64,000 nt of DNA, taken from the NCBI RefSeq assembly GCF_029016485.1, contig NZ_CP092106.1:1178001-1242000 (forward strand). Reading direction: 5' to 3'. Both the position numbers and the translations under genes were made by a program. The notes under the pieces were generated by a model. It did no database searches, had not been told where the DNA came from, and worked only from the letters and a program-made list of their open reading frames with translations. This document shows positions 1 through 8,565 of the stretch, in pieces (positions within the stretch are counted from its first letter, which is position 1; every line of letters begins with the position of its first letter). Source of the stretch: Vibrio sp. JC009 (GTDB lineage Bacteria > Pseudomonadota > Gammaproteobacteria > Enterobacterales > Vibrionaceae).

Positions 1-206
1 CTATCCTTATTTTGCAAAAGCCTGCTCTGGCATGTCTGAAAGACTACGAAGAGCAGAAGAAAGCTGGCCTGAACCCAATCTTTGATCCTGAAAAGCTTGG
101 CATTAAGAATGCAGACTTATGGAAAGAAATTAAGAAGCGTAATGAAGACGCAGCAAAAGGAAACAAACCTCAAGGCGAAGCAATTCCGGTAGAGAATGTA
201 AGCTAA
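1..206 (+). CDS. C-terminal end of an AGCS-family Na+/alanine (glycine) symporter, cut by window edge
   Basis: The open frame is already running at base 3 and ends with a stop at 204-206, so only the last ~68 residues are visible. The tail contains LKDYEEQKKAG and FDPEKLGIKNADLWK, which I recognise as the cytoplasmic C-terminal signature of alanine/glycine:cation symporters (AGCS, AlsT/DagA-like). The family consists of inner-membrane carriers that import alanine or glycine with Na+. Only hydrophilic tail sequence is present, so substrate cannot be inferred. An intrinsic terminator follows 40 bases later, which suggests the gene ends its transcription unit. The true start lies outside the window. 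Confidence 0.75.
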   Translation, partial: ILILQKPALACLKDYEEQKKAGLNPIFDPEKLGIKNADLWKEIKKRNEDAAKGNKPQGEAIPVENVS

Positions 207-246
207 AAGGTAAGTTAGTATCGTCACAGATGCTTTACGATAAATG

Positions 247-273
247 GCCTGCTGAAAAGCAGGCTATTTTTTT
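247..273 (+). terminator. Rho-independent terminator after the AGCS symporter gene
   Basis: A 7-bp stem GCCTGCT / AGCAGGC with a GAAA tetraloop is followed directly by TATTTTTTT. It sits 40 bases past the symporter stop, and its T-run overlaps the stop codon of the convergent gene on the minus strand. Confidence 0.85.
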
Positions 274-844
274 ACTTCCGAATCCTTTCTGCCAGTTCCA
301 GCAGATGTTCAGTCGCCTCCATATGCTGAGGATAATCACTGAACTTTAGGCGTTGTTCTGGCGTCATTTCAAAAAGCTCACTTTTCACGGCCCAGAACAG
401 GCTGGTAGTACGAAGCATAGCTTTCAGGGGCTTACACACTTCAAACTCGTACACGTCTTCAAGGTTTGCCAAAAGCAGTGCTTTTTCCTCTTCACTGTTT
501 ATCGGTTTTGCAAGTGCTTGTTTAAGTTTCAGATAACGGTTGCTGGAGGTTAGCTTCTCCATTATTGGCGGATTATCAGCAGCCAGTTCATCCAGCCTGC
601 TCTTTATCACAGACAACCAGTGCTCCTTGGTCACTTGCTCGTCGGTAGTATTGGCAAAATCGGTACGGATCTTTTTTTCAATCGCCGCCTGAGACTCCAT
701 AAACACAGTTCGCACCTGCTGGAAAGGTAGCTGATACTCTTTACACAGTTCAATAATCAGAGCATGGAAGCCGTTACCCGGAAGGTGGGTTCTTTCTTTG
801 AAAAGTGTGAGTGCGTGTTCTTGTTCTGCGGTGAGCTCGCTCAT
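272..844 (-). CDS. Hypothetical protein, 190 aa, function unknown
   Basis: I do not recognise this protein. It is hydrophilic and apparently mostly helical (rich in Glu, Lys, Leu and Ala), with no signal peptide, membrane segment or cysteine cluster, so it should be cytosolic. It starts with an ATG (MSELTAEQEHAL) and ends ERIRK. It converges on the symporter gene and shares the terminator region with it; on the other side 60 bases separate it from the end of the cupin gene, which points the same way. The length, the clean frame and the absence of competing frames support a real gene. No enzymatic motif is evident and no function is proposed. Confidence 0.7.
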   Translation of the reverse strand: MSELTAEQEHALTLFKERTHLPGNGFHALIIELCKEYQLPFQQVRTVFMESQAAIEKKIRTDFANTTDEQVTKEHWLSVIKSRLDELAADNPPIMEKLTSSNRYLKLKQALAKPINSEEEKALLLANLEDVYEFEVCKPLKAMLRTTSLFWAVKSELFEMTPEQRLKFSDYPQHMEATEHLLELAERIRK

Positions 845-904
845 ATGGCTGGCGTTCCTTATTTTGTCTGCCTAATTTTGGGGGGCATCATACTTTGATT
901 TTTG

Positions 905-1219
905 TTAATCATAAAATACTGCAACCCAAATAGTAACCTCATCAACAGAAGTCCCCAGCACTCTATGCCTGACATGGGCTTCAATATTAAGGTAGTCACC
1001 TTTCCGCAAGGTAACTAGCTCCCCATTTTCAAACTCAATAATTCCTTGCCCGGACAGTACAATAATCCACTCACTTTCATCCTGATCATACCAGCCGGTT
1101 TCCGGTGAACTCTGCCCGTGAGAAATAATGCGCTCAATCCGGATGCTGTCCGTTGTGACGATATCTTCAAATATTTCGTCGGGGATACTGGTCGGAATGT
1201 CTGAAAAAATATTTGGCAT
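905..1219 (-). CDS. Small single-domain cupin protein, 104 aa
   Basis: The protein fits a one-domain cupin of RmlC-like fold. After about 40 residues comes GWYDQDESEWIIVLSGQG, then EFENGELVTLRKGDYLNIEAHVRHRV, corresponding to cupin motif 1 (normally GX5HXHX3-4EX6G) and motif 2 (GX5PXGX2HX3N). Motif 1 has D-x-x-E in place of the classical HxH and motif 2 keeps H-R-H, so the metal ligands are only partly canonical. Such proteins range from sugar isomerases to sensors, and the substrate cannot be read here. It lies in the same orientation as the hypothetical gene downstream; the spacing of about 60 bases allows but does not prove an operon. Confidence 0.7.
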   Translation of the reverse strand: MPNIFSDIPTSIPDEIFEDIVTTDSIRIERIISHGQSSPETGWYDQDESEWIIVLSGQGIIEFENGELVTLRKGDYLNIEAHVRHRVLGTSVDEVTIWVAVFYD

Positions 1220-1395
1220 CTGTTTGCTAACCTCTTTGTTAACCGGATAACTAAAAGCATAGAAGCTTGGGAGAGAACAACAAATAGACAGTCCAGAATC
1301 ACTATCCGCATTTCATACTAAAATTCATTCTGTCCATGATGGCATCAATTTTTCAGAAACTTAAACTAGCGGTATCAAAGGGGGGAACAGAAAAC

Positions 1396-1677
1396 ATGAC
1401 TAGTAAACTTCAAGCGCTAAAAAACAAAGCACTGGCGGATAAAGATGTACAGGAGGCTTATGATGAACTGGAACCGGAGTTTGAACTAATTAATACTCTG
1501 CTAAGAATGCGCAATGCCGCTGGTTTAACTCAAGACCAGGTTGCTCAGCGGATGGGAACTAAGGAAGCAAATATATCTCGCCTTGAGAAAGGTCGGGGAA
1601 ATCCTACATTGAAGACGCTAATTAAATATGCCAAGGCTTGTGGATGTGAGTTACGCTTTGGCTTTAAGACTGCGTAA
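1396..1677 (+). CDS. XRE-family helix-turn-helix regulator, orphan antitoxin-like
   Basis: The 93-residue product carries a Cro/CI-type HTH at about residues 35-90 (MRNAAGLTQDQVAQRMG, then KEANISRLEKGRGNPTL), a layout typical of HigA-like antitoxins of RelE/HigB systems, where a leader of about 30 residues precedes the HTH. I chose the ATG at 1396 because a purine-rich GGGGGAA lies just upstream. An in-frame ATG at 1336 would add 20 residues without a better ribosome site. A toxin gene would normally sit immediately 5', but no RelE/HigB-like frame is found in the 175 bases between here and the cupin gene. It may therefore be a solitary antitoxin or a regulator of something else. Confidence 0.75.
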   Translation: MTSKLQALKNKALADKDVQEAYDELEPEFELINTLLRMRNAAGLTQDQVAQRMGTKEANISRLEKGRGNPTLKTLIKYAKACGCELRFGFKTA

Positions 1678-1843
1678 AGTGTAAAGGTCCAATCAAGTAA
1701 TTCGCATATTTTGCTCAGACTCTGTCCCTGTGATTTTGAAATTCTCAGAACAAACTAAGGAGAGATTAAGGAGACCACAAGCGCAAATATGGAAAAGCAT
1801 AGGAGATTAGCGCCCTTTAGAGATTTTGTCTCTGTTACCGGGT

Positions 1844-1868
1844 AAGTTAACGGTTGTTCGATTAACTT
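1844..1868. repeat. Short inverted repeat upstream of the barrel gene
   Basis: Arms AAGTTAA and TTAACTT are separated by 11 bases, 25 bases before the start of the outer-membrane protein gene. It may be an operator or a 5'-UTR hairpin. The rest of the 1678-1893 gap shows no gene. Confidence 0.3.
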
Positions 1869-1893
1869 AAACCGCTTATCTCAGGACTTTCCT

Positions 1894-2469
1894 ATGAATA
1901 AAACCATTCTGTTAGCGCTACTTCCGGTTTTAGTTTGCTGCACTGCTCAAGCAAGGCCCGGGCCTCGGGGAGTGGGTATTGGCCCCGGAGTTGGCATGGG
2001 TGACGGCTATTTAAGTATCGATAGTTCGCTTATTGATTTTGGCAATAACCTTAATGGTTACGGCCTTGGGTTAGGGTTTGGTAGCAAGCTTGGAGATAAT
2101 GTTGGTTTTATCGGTGAAATTGCCGGGTTTAATATTAACGACCATGGCTATGCCGATAGCTCTCGTTTTACTGCTGATGGCGGTGGCTATCAAGTCAGTA
2201 TCGGGCCGGAGCTTTATCTGACGCCAAACCTGTCACTTTTTGCTACCGCAGGTTTCATTCACTATTCCATGGATTACGCTTATGCCAGCGGAAGCGACTC
2301 TGGTGCATTTTCCGATACCACTGGTGTGTTTGGTGGGGGGCTTCGTCTATCTTTTGGTCCAAATGTATCATTGAAACTAGCCTACAAAACCTTTGAGACA
2401 GATAACTTAACTATTTCAGGCGATAACGACAGCTCGGTGGTTTCGCTTGGAATTGGCTTTAGGTTCTAG
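1894..2469 (+). CDS. Outer-membrane beta-barrel protein, OmpA-like-barrel type
   Basis: The 191-residue protein has a signal peptide (MNKTILLALLPVLVCCTAQA) with a plausible AQA cleavage site, then a Gly-rich stretch. Alternating hydrophobic/polar strands follow, separated by short turns (GLGLGFGSKLGDNVGFIGEI, YQVSIGPELYLTPNLSLFAT, GVFGGGLRLSFGPNVSLKLAYK), ending in VSLGIGFRF. The terminal phenylalanine is the usual BamA-recognition signature of an outer-membrane barrel. About eight strands fit the length. Such small barrels can be adhesins, porin-like or structural, and no specific role can be read. It appears monocistronic. Confidence 0.75.
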   Translation: MNKTILLALLPVLVCCTAQARPGPRGVGIGPGVGMGDGYLSIDSSLIDFGNNLNGYGLGLGFGSKLGDNVGFIGEIAGFNINDHGYADSSRFTADGGGYQVSIGPELYLTPNLSLFATAGFIHYSMDYAYASGSDSGAFSDTTGVFGGGLRLSFGPNVSLKLAYKTFETDNLTISGDNDSSVVSLGIGFRF

Positions 2470-2646
2470 AGATAGCCGTATTATTTATCACATTTCAATA
2501 CCAATTTATTATTTTTTCAGACTTTTCATTTGCCGACTAATGTTATTAAAGACGCTCTGGTTTTAATGCATCGTGAAGTGGCTAGTTGTTTCAGCTAACA
2601 TATGTAATAGCTGCTGATCGAGCACGCAAAGCGGAGGTAGATTTGT

Positions 2647-2763
2647 ATGAAAGCGCATGAGTTCGATGCTAAGTTTGAGAGTGATGAAGATATTGTTGGT
2701 GAGCTGGATATATCTCAAGCTAAACGGCTTGAAACTGTTTCGCATCATCATAAAACGAACTGA
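2647..2763 (+). pseudogene. Remnant of a BrnA/CopG-like antitoxin with a toxin tail in front
   Basis: A 38-codon frame begins MKAHEFDAKFESDEDI and continues through LDISQAKRLE, which resembles the N-terminal third of CopG/BrnA-type antitoxins. It then stops before the ribbon-helix-helix domain. Overlapping its start in another frame, a short open stretch (about 2586-2660) ends ARKAEVDLYESA, similar in place and character to the C-terminus of a BrnT-like toxin, whose gene typically overlaps the antitoxin start. Both pieces are too short to be functional. I read this as a decayed toxin-antitoxin module; the family assignment is from memory and tentative. Confidence 0.4.
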
Positions 2764-2796
2764 TATGCGAATTGGTTTGTTGGATAGAACTTAATA

Positions 2797-2818
2797 AGGC
2801 CGCTTAGCTTAGCGGCCT
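2797..2818 (-). terminator. Hairpin terminator downstream of the DUF2999 gene
   Basis: An 8-bp perfect stem AGGCCGCT / AGCGGCCT with a 6-base loop lies 23 bases past the stop of the minus-strand gene. The minus-strand sequence after the stem is TTATTAAG, so it is a weak U-tract. Confidence 0.55.
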
Positions 2819-2841
2819 CTTTGAACAAGCAAATAACAAAC

Positions 2842-3093
2842 TTACTTCTGAAGCTGCTCTTTAGCTGCTTCTACTTTCGAGAAATCCAGGCCCAGCTCGT
2901 TTACTGCTTCTTTAATCAGGTCAGGACGTTGCATTACCTGTCCCATCAATAGCTTTAGCTTTTCTTCAGGTAAACCTAGCTGGCTGATTGTTGCCATCGC
3001 CGCAAGAGGGTTTTGTACCAAGGCTTCGAAAACCTCGTTGATTTGTGCTTCGCTGATATTGTTTTCTTTCAACATCGCAATAATCGGATTCAT
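2842..3093 (-). CDS. DUF2999 family small protein
   Basis: The 83-residue product (MNPIIAMLKENNISEAQINEVFEAL ... LGLDFSKVEAAKEQLQK, shown in part) matches my recollection of DUF2999, a small helical family found mainly in Vibrio and relatives. No function is known for the family. The protein is soluble and helical, with no signal peptide or cysteines. It has its own short upstream region and a downstream hairpin, and so looks monocistronic. The family call is from recall of the MNPIIAMLKE and NPLAAMATISQLG segments. Confidence 0.75.
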   Translation of the reverse strand: MNPIIAMLKENNISEAQINEVFEALVQNPLAAMATISQLGLPEEKLKLLMGQVMQRPDLIKEAVNELGLDFSKVEAAKEQLQK

Positions 3094-3249
3094 TGCACTA
3101 CCTTTTAATTATTAAATGAACTTGGCGGCTAGTCTAGCATTTGTCTTGAACCGGTTGTAGCGGTTCTAATCCTTAGTAAAAATCTGAGTGTACAAGGAAG
3201 GATACTCAAAAGCAGCCCATCAGAATTTTGCGACCATTTTCTATAATAC

Positions 3250-4578
3250 TCAGGTTGCTAAGAAGGATGATGAATAAACTCTCTTCCCAGCCACCCAGGT
3301 TGAACTAATATTCCTGTCATCACCCAACATCATAAGTGCGAACAGCTTATCTTCCAGCGTGGTTGAGTGCTCAAAACGGAGCTTTTGAAGTTCGGTTGCC
3401 TCGAGATTTAGTACGACAAAATCAGCTTCTTTTCCGCTACAGAAATTTCCCACTTTGTCATCAATGCAGAGGGATTTCGCTCCGCCCAGAGTTGCCAGAT
3501 AAAAGCCCTTGAATGCGGAAAGTTTATTGCCTTGCAGCTGCATTATTTTGTAGGCGTCACTAAGCGTCTGAAGCATGGAAAAGCTGGTGCCTGCGCCGAC
3601 GTCAGTACCTAAACCAACCCGGATATTATTCTTGTCTGCTGTTTCTAAATCAAAAAGTCCGCTGCCTAAGAAGAGGTTTGAAGTGGGGCAAAATGAAATT
3701 ACGGAATCCGTTTTATGAAGCGCCTCCCATTCGCTATCTGCCAGATGCACCGAATGAGCAAAGATAGATTTGCTGCCGGTGAGGCCATAATGCTGGTACA
3801 CATCAAAGTAACCTTTGCGCTCAGGGAACAGGGATTTCACCCACTCAATTTCATCTCTGTTTTCTGACAGGTGGCTCTGAACGTAGACATCCGGAAATTC
3901 AGCCCTCAGTTTACCTGCTAGTTCCAGTTGCTCAGGGGTTGATGTAGGCGCGAAACGCGGTGTAACGGCATAAAGTAAGCGGCCTCTATTGTGCCATTTC
4001 TCAATGAGTGCTTTGCTTTCATCGTAGCCCGACTGAGGGGAGTCGAGCAGATAATCCGGAGCATTTCTGTCCATCATAACTTTACCGGCAATAAGCCGCA
4101 TATTCTTATCCAGCGCCTGGCTAAACAAAGCATCGACAGACTCAGAATGAACCGTACCAAACACCGAGGCGCTGGTGGTGCCGTTCTTTAGTAACTCATT
4201 GATGAAAAATTCAGATATTCTTTCTGCGTGGGCTTTGTCTTCAAACTGCTTCTCTGTAGGAAAGGTATAAGTCTCAAGCCACTCCAGAAGCTGTTCGCCA
4301 TAGGCTGCAATCATCTGGGTCTGGGCGTAATGGATGTGAGTGTCAACAAAGCCGGGAAGGATCAGTTTGCCCCGTTCATCAATAAGTTGCGTATATTGCT
4401 TTGCCTCGGACTCATCATAAGGCTTGAGAGATTTTACCCGTCCATCTTCTATGACCAGCAAACCGTCTGGCAGATACTCGTAACAGTCGGAGCTGCTTTC
4501 GCAACAGGCAGGGTCGGCCAGAAAATGAAGAAAACTGGATCGGATAACATTTGTTTCAGGTAAGGCATGGCTTTTCAT
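3250..4578 (-). CDS. guaD: Guanine deaminase
   Basis: The 442-residue amidohydrolase converts guanine to xanthine and ammonia. The metal site is visible: PGFVDTHIHYAQTQ carries the HxH at about residues 81-83, followed by GEQLLEWLETYTFPTE, a guanine-deaminase signature. Further ligands lie in VYVQSHLSENRDE, FAHSVHLAD and GLGTDVGAGTS, where the Asp is the catalytic metal ligand. The length matches bacterial and eukaryotic GuaD. It stands alone with its own upstream region; xanthine dehydrogenase and adenine deaminase, its functional partners in purine breakdown, are about 37 kb away in this same window. The cytosolic location follows from the absence of a signal. Confidence 0.93.
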   Translation of the reverse strand: MKSHALPETNVIRSSFLHFLADPACCESSSDCYEYLPDGLLVIEDGRVKSLKPYDESEAKQYTQLIDERGKLILPGFVDTHIHYAQTQMIAAYGEQLLEWLETYTFPTEKQFEDKAHAERISEFFINELLKNGTTSASVFGTVHSESVDALFSQALDKNMRLIAGKVMMDRNAPDYLLDSPQSGYDESKALIEKWHNRGRLLYAVTPRFAPTSTPEQLELAGKLRAEFPDVYVQSHLSENRDEIEWVKSLFPERKGYFDVYQHYGLTGSKSIFAHSVHLADSEWEALHKTDSVISFCPTSNLFLGSGLFDLETADKNNIRVGLGTDVGAGTSFSMLQTLSDAYKIMQLQGNKLSAFKGFYLATLGGAKSLCIDDKVGNFCSGKEADFVVLNLEATELQKLRFEHSTTLEDKLFALMMLGDDRNISSTWVAGKRVYSSSFLAT

Positions 4579-4894
4579 ACGTCACTCCATTGAATTAATA
4601 ACACAATGGTTTTTGACCTGTGAAATCAGATCCTTGCCTTAAGTATAGAACAACCGAAAACCAGCAAAAGCGTTAGACATTTTGCGAAAAGCTTGCCAAT
4701 AAAGTTGTAAATATATCTTGTTGTTTCTTATAAATTAACCTGAAAGAGGGGAGAGTTTTAGTATTTATTTTAACTAAGTTGGTGCGTGGTGCACCACATA
4801 ACGTCAACCTTAGTGTTCCTATTCAGTACTATGCTGTGTATTTTTATTCATATATTCTATGCTGCAGAAATCATAATTTAGAGGAAAAACAGGG
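4579..4894. other. Divergent intergenic region between guaD and the CoA-binding protein gene
   Basis: The 316 bases hold the promoters of both divergent genes. The only conspicuous structure is a perfect 12-bp palindrome GTGGTGCACCAC at 4786-4797, a possible operator. I see no gene and no purine riboswitch core in it. Confidence 0.5.
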
Positions 4895-5275
4895 ATGAAA
4901 ACCGCTGTAGAAGAAAAAGTTGTTATTCTGGGTGCATCTGACAATCCAGAGCGTTATAGCTTTAAAGCCCACCAAAAACTGAAAGAATTTGGTTTTAATA
5001 ATCAGGTAGGTGTTTCTCCTAAGTCGCTGGAACTTGACCAGATTGAGCTGGTGGATTCACTGGAAAAAGTAGAAGGCGATGTTCATACGCTGACACTTTA
5101 CGTTGGTGAAAAAAGACTGGAGTCGATGATTGACCCAATTCTGAAATTATCGCCTAAGCGTATTATTGCAAACCCGGGTACAGAAAATCAGAACCTGATG
5201 GCTAAAGCGAAAGAGCAGGGCATTGAGGTAGTGGAAGGCTGTACTCTGGTAATGCTGGCGACTGACCAGTTCTAA
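4895..5275 (+). CDS. CoA-binding (Rossmann) domain protein
   Basis: The 126-residue protein is a single CoA-binding domain of the YccU type. It has an N-terminal VVILGASDNPERYSFKAHQ, equivalent to the nucleotide-binding glycine loop, and a later IIANPGTENQNLMAKAKEQG and GCTLVML, matching the usual NPG and C-T-x-M segments. The protein is cytosolic and soluble. Family members resemble the CoA-binding half of succinyl-CoA synthetase alpha, but their physiological role is mostly unknown. The start is an ATG preceded by GAGGAAAAACAGGG. A strong terminator follows 22 bases after the stop. Confidence 0.8.
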   Translation: MKTAVEEKVVILGASDNPERYSFKAHQKLKEFGFNNQVGVSPKSLELDQIELVDSLEKVEGDVHTLTLYVGEKRLESMIDPILKLSPKRIIANPGTENQNLMAKAKEQGIEVVEGCTLVMLATDQF

Positions 5276-5297
5276 AATTTCTGTTTGTTACAAACAA

Positions 5298-5326
5298 AAG
5301 CCGCAGATCTTGTCTGCGGCTTTTTT
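5298..5326. terminator. Bidirectional Rho-independent terminator
   Basis: A 10-bp stem AAGCCGCAGA / TCTGCGGCTT with a 5-base loop is followed by TTTT on the plus strand and by TTGTTTG on the minus strand. It separates the CoA-binding protein gene from the convergent toxin gene. Confidence 0.88.
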
Positions 5327-5585
5327 AAAGCTCGTAGTGGTATCTAAGCTGAGCTATTAAGATATTGTTCTCTTTGCACTTGTAAATAATCCGGTGCTCA
5401 TCGTTGATTCGACGCGACCAGTAGCCGGACAGACCGTGCTTTAAGGGTTCAGGCTTTCCCAATCCTTCATAAGGCTCTCTGCGAATATCTTTGATTAACG
5501 TATTTATACGTTTAAGAATCTTTTTATCTGTCTTTTGCCAGTACAAGTAGTCTTCCCATGCGTGGGCAGAAAAAGTCAGCTTCAT
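5325..5585 (-). CDS. yoeB: YoeB-family mRNA interferase toxin
   Basis: The 86-residue protein is a Txe/YoeB-type RelE-fold toxin: FSAHAWEDYLYWQKTDKK at the start, then EGLGKPEPLKHGLSGYWSRRI and DEHRIIYK, ending LRYHYEL. Family knowledge: YoeB cleaves mRNA on the ribosome, using a Glu, Arg, His and Tyr set. E of GLGKPEPLKH, R of SRRI and H-Y near the C-terminus are all present here, so it looks intact. Its start overlaps the end of the antitoxin gene by 4 bases, so the two are translationally coupled with the antitoxin first. It ends at the bidirectional terminator. Confidence 0.92.
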   Translation of the reverse strand: MKLTFSAHAWEDYLYWQKTDKKILKRINTLIKDIRREPYEGLGKPEPLKHGLSGYWSRRINDEHRIIYKCKENNILIAQLRYHYEL

Positions 5586-5833
5586 TCAATTAGATCTCTT
5601 TCCTCTCCATTTCCTGACTCTAATTCAGCAACGGATTCAAGCAAACGCCTTGCATTTGCCGGTGCTCGCAAAAGATACGTTGTTTCCTGCATAGCTTCGA
5701 AATCTTCGAGAGAAATCATAACTACTGGTGCTTCACTTTTCCTGGTGATGATAACGGGGGCATGGTCGTTACAGACTTTTTTCATCGTGCTGGCAAGGTT
5801 TGCCCTTGCCGCTGTATAGCTTATTGCGTCCAT
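5582..5833 (-). CDS. yefM: YefM/Phd-family antitoxin of the YoeB toxin
   Basis: The 83-residue antitoxin begins MDAISYTAARANLASTMKKV and continues with VIITRKSEAPVVMISLEDFEAMQET, the hallmark N-terminal DNA-binding and dimerisation fold of Phd/YefM. Its C-terminal half (LLRAPANARRLLESVAELESG) is the segment that normally wraps the toxin. It is the first gene of the module, preceded by GGAGG at a good distance from the ATG. A palindromic operator lies just upstream, as expected for conditional autoregulation by the toxin-antitoxin complex. Confidence 0.92.
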   Translation of the reverse strand: MDAISYTAARANLASTMKKVCNDHAPVIITRKSEAPVVMISLEDFEAMQETTYLLRAPANARRLLESVAELESGNGEERDLIE

Positions 5834-5852
5834 ATTACCTCCAAAGTGTGCA

Positions 5853-5870
5853 TGTACGTAATCACGTACA
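5853..5870. promoter_or_regulatory. Palindromic operator of the yefM-yoeB pair
   Basis: TGTACGT and ACGTACA arms flank AATC, 20 bases before the yefM start. YefM operators are known to contain TGTACA-type palindromes; the match is by eye. Confidence 0.65.
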
Positions 5871-6026
5871 AGTATATAAGTTTACTGTAGCTAGTTCAAT
5901 GAAGCGCATGAAGTTGTAAGAGCACAAAGACAATAATGCGATCTATTTTGATAAAACGTAATTGCCACGGAACATAACGATTTCCGGGCCTGGGCTTATT
6001 ATCCAGTCAGATCCAAAATTCAATAC

Positions 6027-8342
6027 TTACACATTAAATTTATCTATCGACCCCTGCAAACGGGAAGCCGAGTCAGCTAACTCCCTGGCGGATGTTGCAC
6101 TTTGCTCAGAACCTGCTGCTGTCTGGAGAGCTATGTCATTGATGCTGCGGATGTTGATATTCATCTGCTCTGTTGCCACACTTTGCTCTTGCATCGAGTC
6201 TGAGTTTTGAACATTGTACGTCCTGATCTGTTCAATTGATGCAGATATATCTTCCAGTGCAGAGTTAACCTGAAGAGCATACTCGACACTGGCGCTGGCA
6301 TCATTCTGGCTCTGCTCAATGGCATCAACCACTTCTATAGTGCCTGCCTGAAGTTGCTCAACGGTATTATCAATTTTTTGAATTGAACTCTGGGTTCTCA
6401 GAGCCAGAGAGCGGACTTCATCAGCTACAACAGCAAATCCTCTGCCAGATTCCCCGGCTCTGGCAGCTTCAATTGCTGCATTTAAGGCCAGCAAATTGGT
6501 TTGTTCAGCAACCTCTTTTATTACTTCCGTAATATTGCCAATATTCTGGCTTTTATCAGAGAGTTCTTTTACGGAGTCGGAACATTTAGTCAGTCTTGCA
6601 GATAGCTCGTTAATGGAGGATGAAGATTTAAGTACGATCTCTTTTCCGGTCTCTGCCTGCTCTGCTGAGTAATGAGCGACATCTGCCGCTTCAGTTGTAT
6701 GTGTTGCCACCTCTCTTATGGCGACAACCATCTGATCCATTGCGGCTGCTATTTGCTGTGTTTGTTCTTTTTGCGCCTCAATTCCCTGAACATTTTGCTT
6801 TGAGGTTAAATTGAGTTCTTCCGATGTACGGGCAACAAGTTGAGCTGAGTCATTGGCTTCCTGCAACAGTGTTGAAAACTTCTCCAGCATGATATTGAGC
6901 GCTGTAGCCATATCGCCAAGTTCGTCTTTCGATGAAATATCGCTACGGTACTGAAGATTGTTCTCTTGTTCGATTTTTCGCAGCAAGCCGCTAAATTCGA
7001 TAATTGGTCTGGTCATGGAGCGGGAAATTAGTATGCCGGTAGCTATTGCGAGGATGGACACTCCCAGGAGAGTAATAACAGCCATGTAGAAAATATTGTC
7101 CTGAAGTTTTCTGGCGCCGGCAAAGGCTTCGTCCTTGCCTATTTCACTCAGGATTACCCAGTTGAGCCCGGGAATATCAAGCGGGGCGTATGCCGACAGC
7201 ACACTGATTCCGCGATAATCTGGGCTGATATCGAACCCTGTCTGGCCATTAACGGCATGCTCGGAGGCCTGAGTGCGGATCTCCTGCAGACCAATGTTGC
7301 TTCCTTTCGCTATAATTTGCCGGACTAAGTGCTCACTAATTCCGTTATCAATCAGACTTTCCTGATAATGTTCTGGATCTTCAAGCAGAAAACGGCTGAC
7401 ACTTCTTGCTTTATAATCCTGACCTAAGAGGTAGGTTTCGCCACTCAGGCCCAGCCCATTTTTCTGCCATTCACCACCGCTGGTCATAATGTGATTAATG
7501 CGTTCAATGGGCATCTGGAATATTAATACGCCGAGCACAACATTGTTTTCATCAGTAACCGGGGATGCGATAAAGGAAGCTTGTGCATTGTAAGAAGGAA
7601 CATAAGGCTCAAAATCTATCAGCACCACGGAGTCCTGATTACCGGCTGAAAGTGCCTGTTGATACGCTCTTCCTATGCCAGAGTCTGCGTAAGGTCCGGT
7701 TTTAAGTGATGTCGCGAAATCCAGCTCTTTAAAGACCGAGTAAACAATGTGTCCACTTTGGGCATCAACCAGGAATATATCGTAATAGCCGAATTCCTGA
7801 AGGTACCGGGAAAACTGAGGGTGATAGTGCTGATGAAGCTGATTATAATTGTTCTCTTCAGCCGCTCTGCTTAACTTGTGTTTTGACCCCAGAGGGTGCG
7901 GGTTCTGGCTGATGTATTGTGTTTGCCAGTAGGCCTCTTTTGGGGTCAGTTGTTCCAGCAGGCTTTCTGTAGAGATAGATTGAGAGTTGTTTTGCTTGCT
8001 GAATTCCTGGCCAAACTGATCGCGGTAGTACTTATGTAAGCTATCGGTGGTTTTTGTGTCAGGGGTAGCGGCTTCATCAAAAGCACGGGAAAAAGATGAC
8101 ATAGCTTCAGCCGTCATACTGTCTGATGAAAGAGTCAGAATCTGGCTGCGTATAAAAGCGAAGTAATCTTCTATTTGAGTTTTACGGGCGTTACGAATTG
8201 AAAGCAGCTTTTTGCTGTAGCTATTTTCTAATGCCTCTGTGGCATTATCTGATGCCGATATACTGATGAGTGTTATAGAAAATAGCAGAGGGATCGTCGC
8301 TACTATTACCATCCATAGTGATATTTTCAGCCGAATTTTCAT
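6027..8342 (-). CDS. Methyl-accepting chemotaxis protein with a large periplasmic sensor
   Basis: The transducer is 771 residues from the ATG at 8342, which has AGGA upstream; a GTG 14 codons earlier lacks one. A first membrane helix ([19 protein letters not shown]) is followed by a periplasmic region of about 370 residues that includes [14 protein letters not shown] and [18 protein letters not shown], typical of a Cache-type ligand domain. A second helix ([20 protein letters not shown]) leads to a HAMP domain and the cytoplasmic coiled coil. The signalling tip [19 protein letters not shown] is at about residue 609. The end, GSIDKFNV, lacks a CheR/CheB-tethering pentapeptide. The ligand is unknown. 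It is monocistronic. Confidence 0.92.
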   Translation of the reverse strand: MKIRLKISLWMVIVATIPLLFSITLISISASDNATEALENSYSKKLLSIRNARKTQIEDYFAFIRSQILTLSSDSMTAEAMSSFSRAFDEAATPDTKTTDSLHKYYRDQFGQEFSKQNNSQSISTESLLEQLTPKEAYWQTQYISQNPHPLGSKHKLSRAAEENNYNQLHQHYHPQFSRYLQEFGYYDIFLVDAQSGHIVYSVFKELDFATSLKTGPYADSGIGRAYQQALSAGNQDSVVLIDFEPYVPSYNAQASFIASPVTDENNVVLGVLIFQMPIERINHIMTSGGEWQKNGLGLSGETYLLGQDYKARSVSRFLLEDPEHYQESLIDNGISEHLVRQIIAKGSNIGLQEIRTQASEHAVNGQTGFDISPDYRGISVLSAYAPLDIPGLNWVILSEIGKDEAFAGARKLQDNIFYMAVITLLGVSILAIATGILISRSMTRPIIEFSGLLRKIEQENNLQYRSDISSKDELGDMATALNIMLEKFSTLLQEANDSAQLVARTSEELNLTSKQNVQGIEAQKEQTQQIAAAMDQMVVAIREVATHTTEAADVAHYSAEQAETGKEIVLKSSSSINELSARLTKCSDSVKELSDKSQNIGNITEVIKEVAEQTNLLALNAAIEAARAGESGRGFAVVADEVRSLALRTQSSIQKIDNTVEQLQAGTIEVVDAIEQSQNDASASVEYALQVNSALEDISASIEQIRTYNVQNSDSMQEQSVATEQMNINIRSINDIALQTAAGSEQSATSARELADSASRLQGSIDKFNV

Positions 8343-8475
8343 TGGTATAAATCCTTGTAATAGTATTTTATCTAGCCGTGACACTTGTATGATTATTTAA
8401 AGTGGACAAAATGTCCAATGGCAGGTGTGGTACTAAAAGCTTACCCATTACTGTGTATCAATGAATGATGTTGTA

Positions 8476-8513
8476 TTTTTGGTGCAACTCAGTGAATGAT
8501 GTTGCACCAAAAA
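8476..8513. repeat. Perfect 13-bp inverted repeat between chemoreceptor and TRAP genes
   Basis: TTTTTGGTGCAAC and GTTGCACCAAAAA flank a 12-base loop. The T-run precedes rather than follows the stem on either strand, so it is not a standard terminator. The motif TGAATGATGTTG also occurs twice here (8462 and 8493), making a direct repeat nested with the hairpin. It is a possible operator or transcript-end hairpin. Confidence 0.5.
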
Positions 8514-8565
8514 CAGACATAGAAGAAAAGTCGGAATGATCCAGAAGTTAATTTCTGGTGTTTAG

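Noticed and set aside
1678..2846. Integron attC-like sites around the small toxin-antitoxin debris
   Set aside because: The hairpins seen lack the RYYYAAC core and GTTRRRY partner of attC or VCR repeats.
8343..8384. Upstream GTG start of the first chemoreceptor
   Set aside because: It has no ribosome site and would place 14 polar residues before the first membrane helix; the ATG at 8342 has AGGA.
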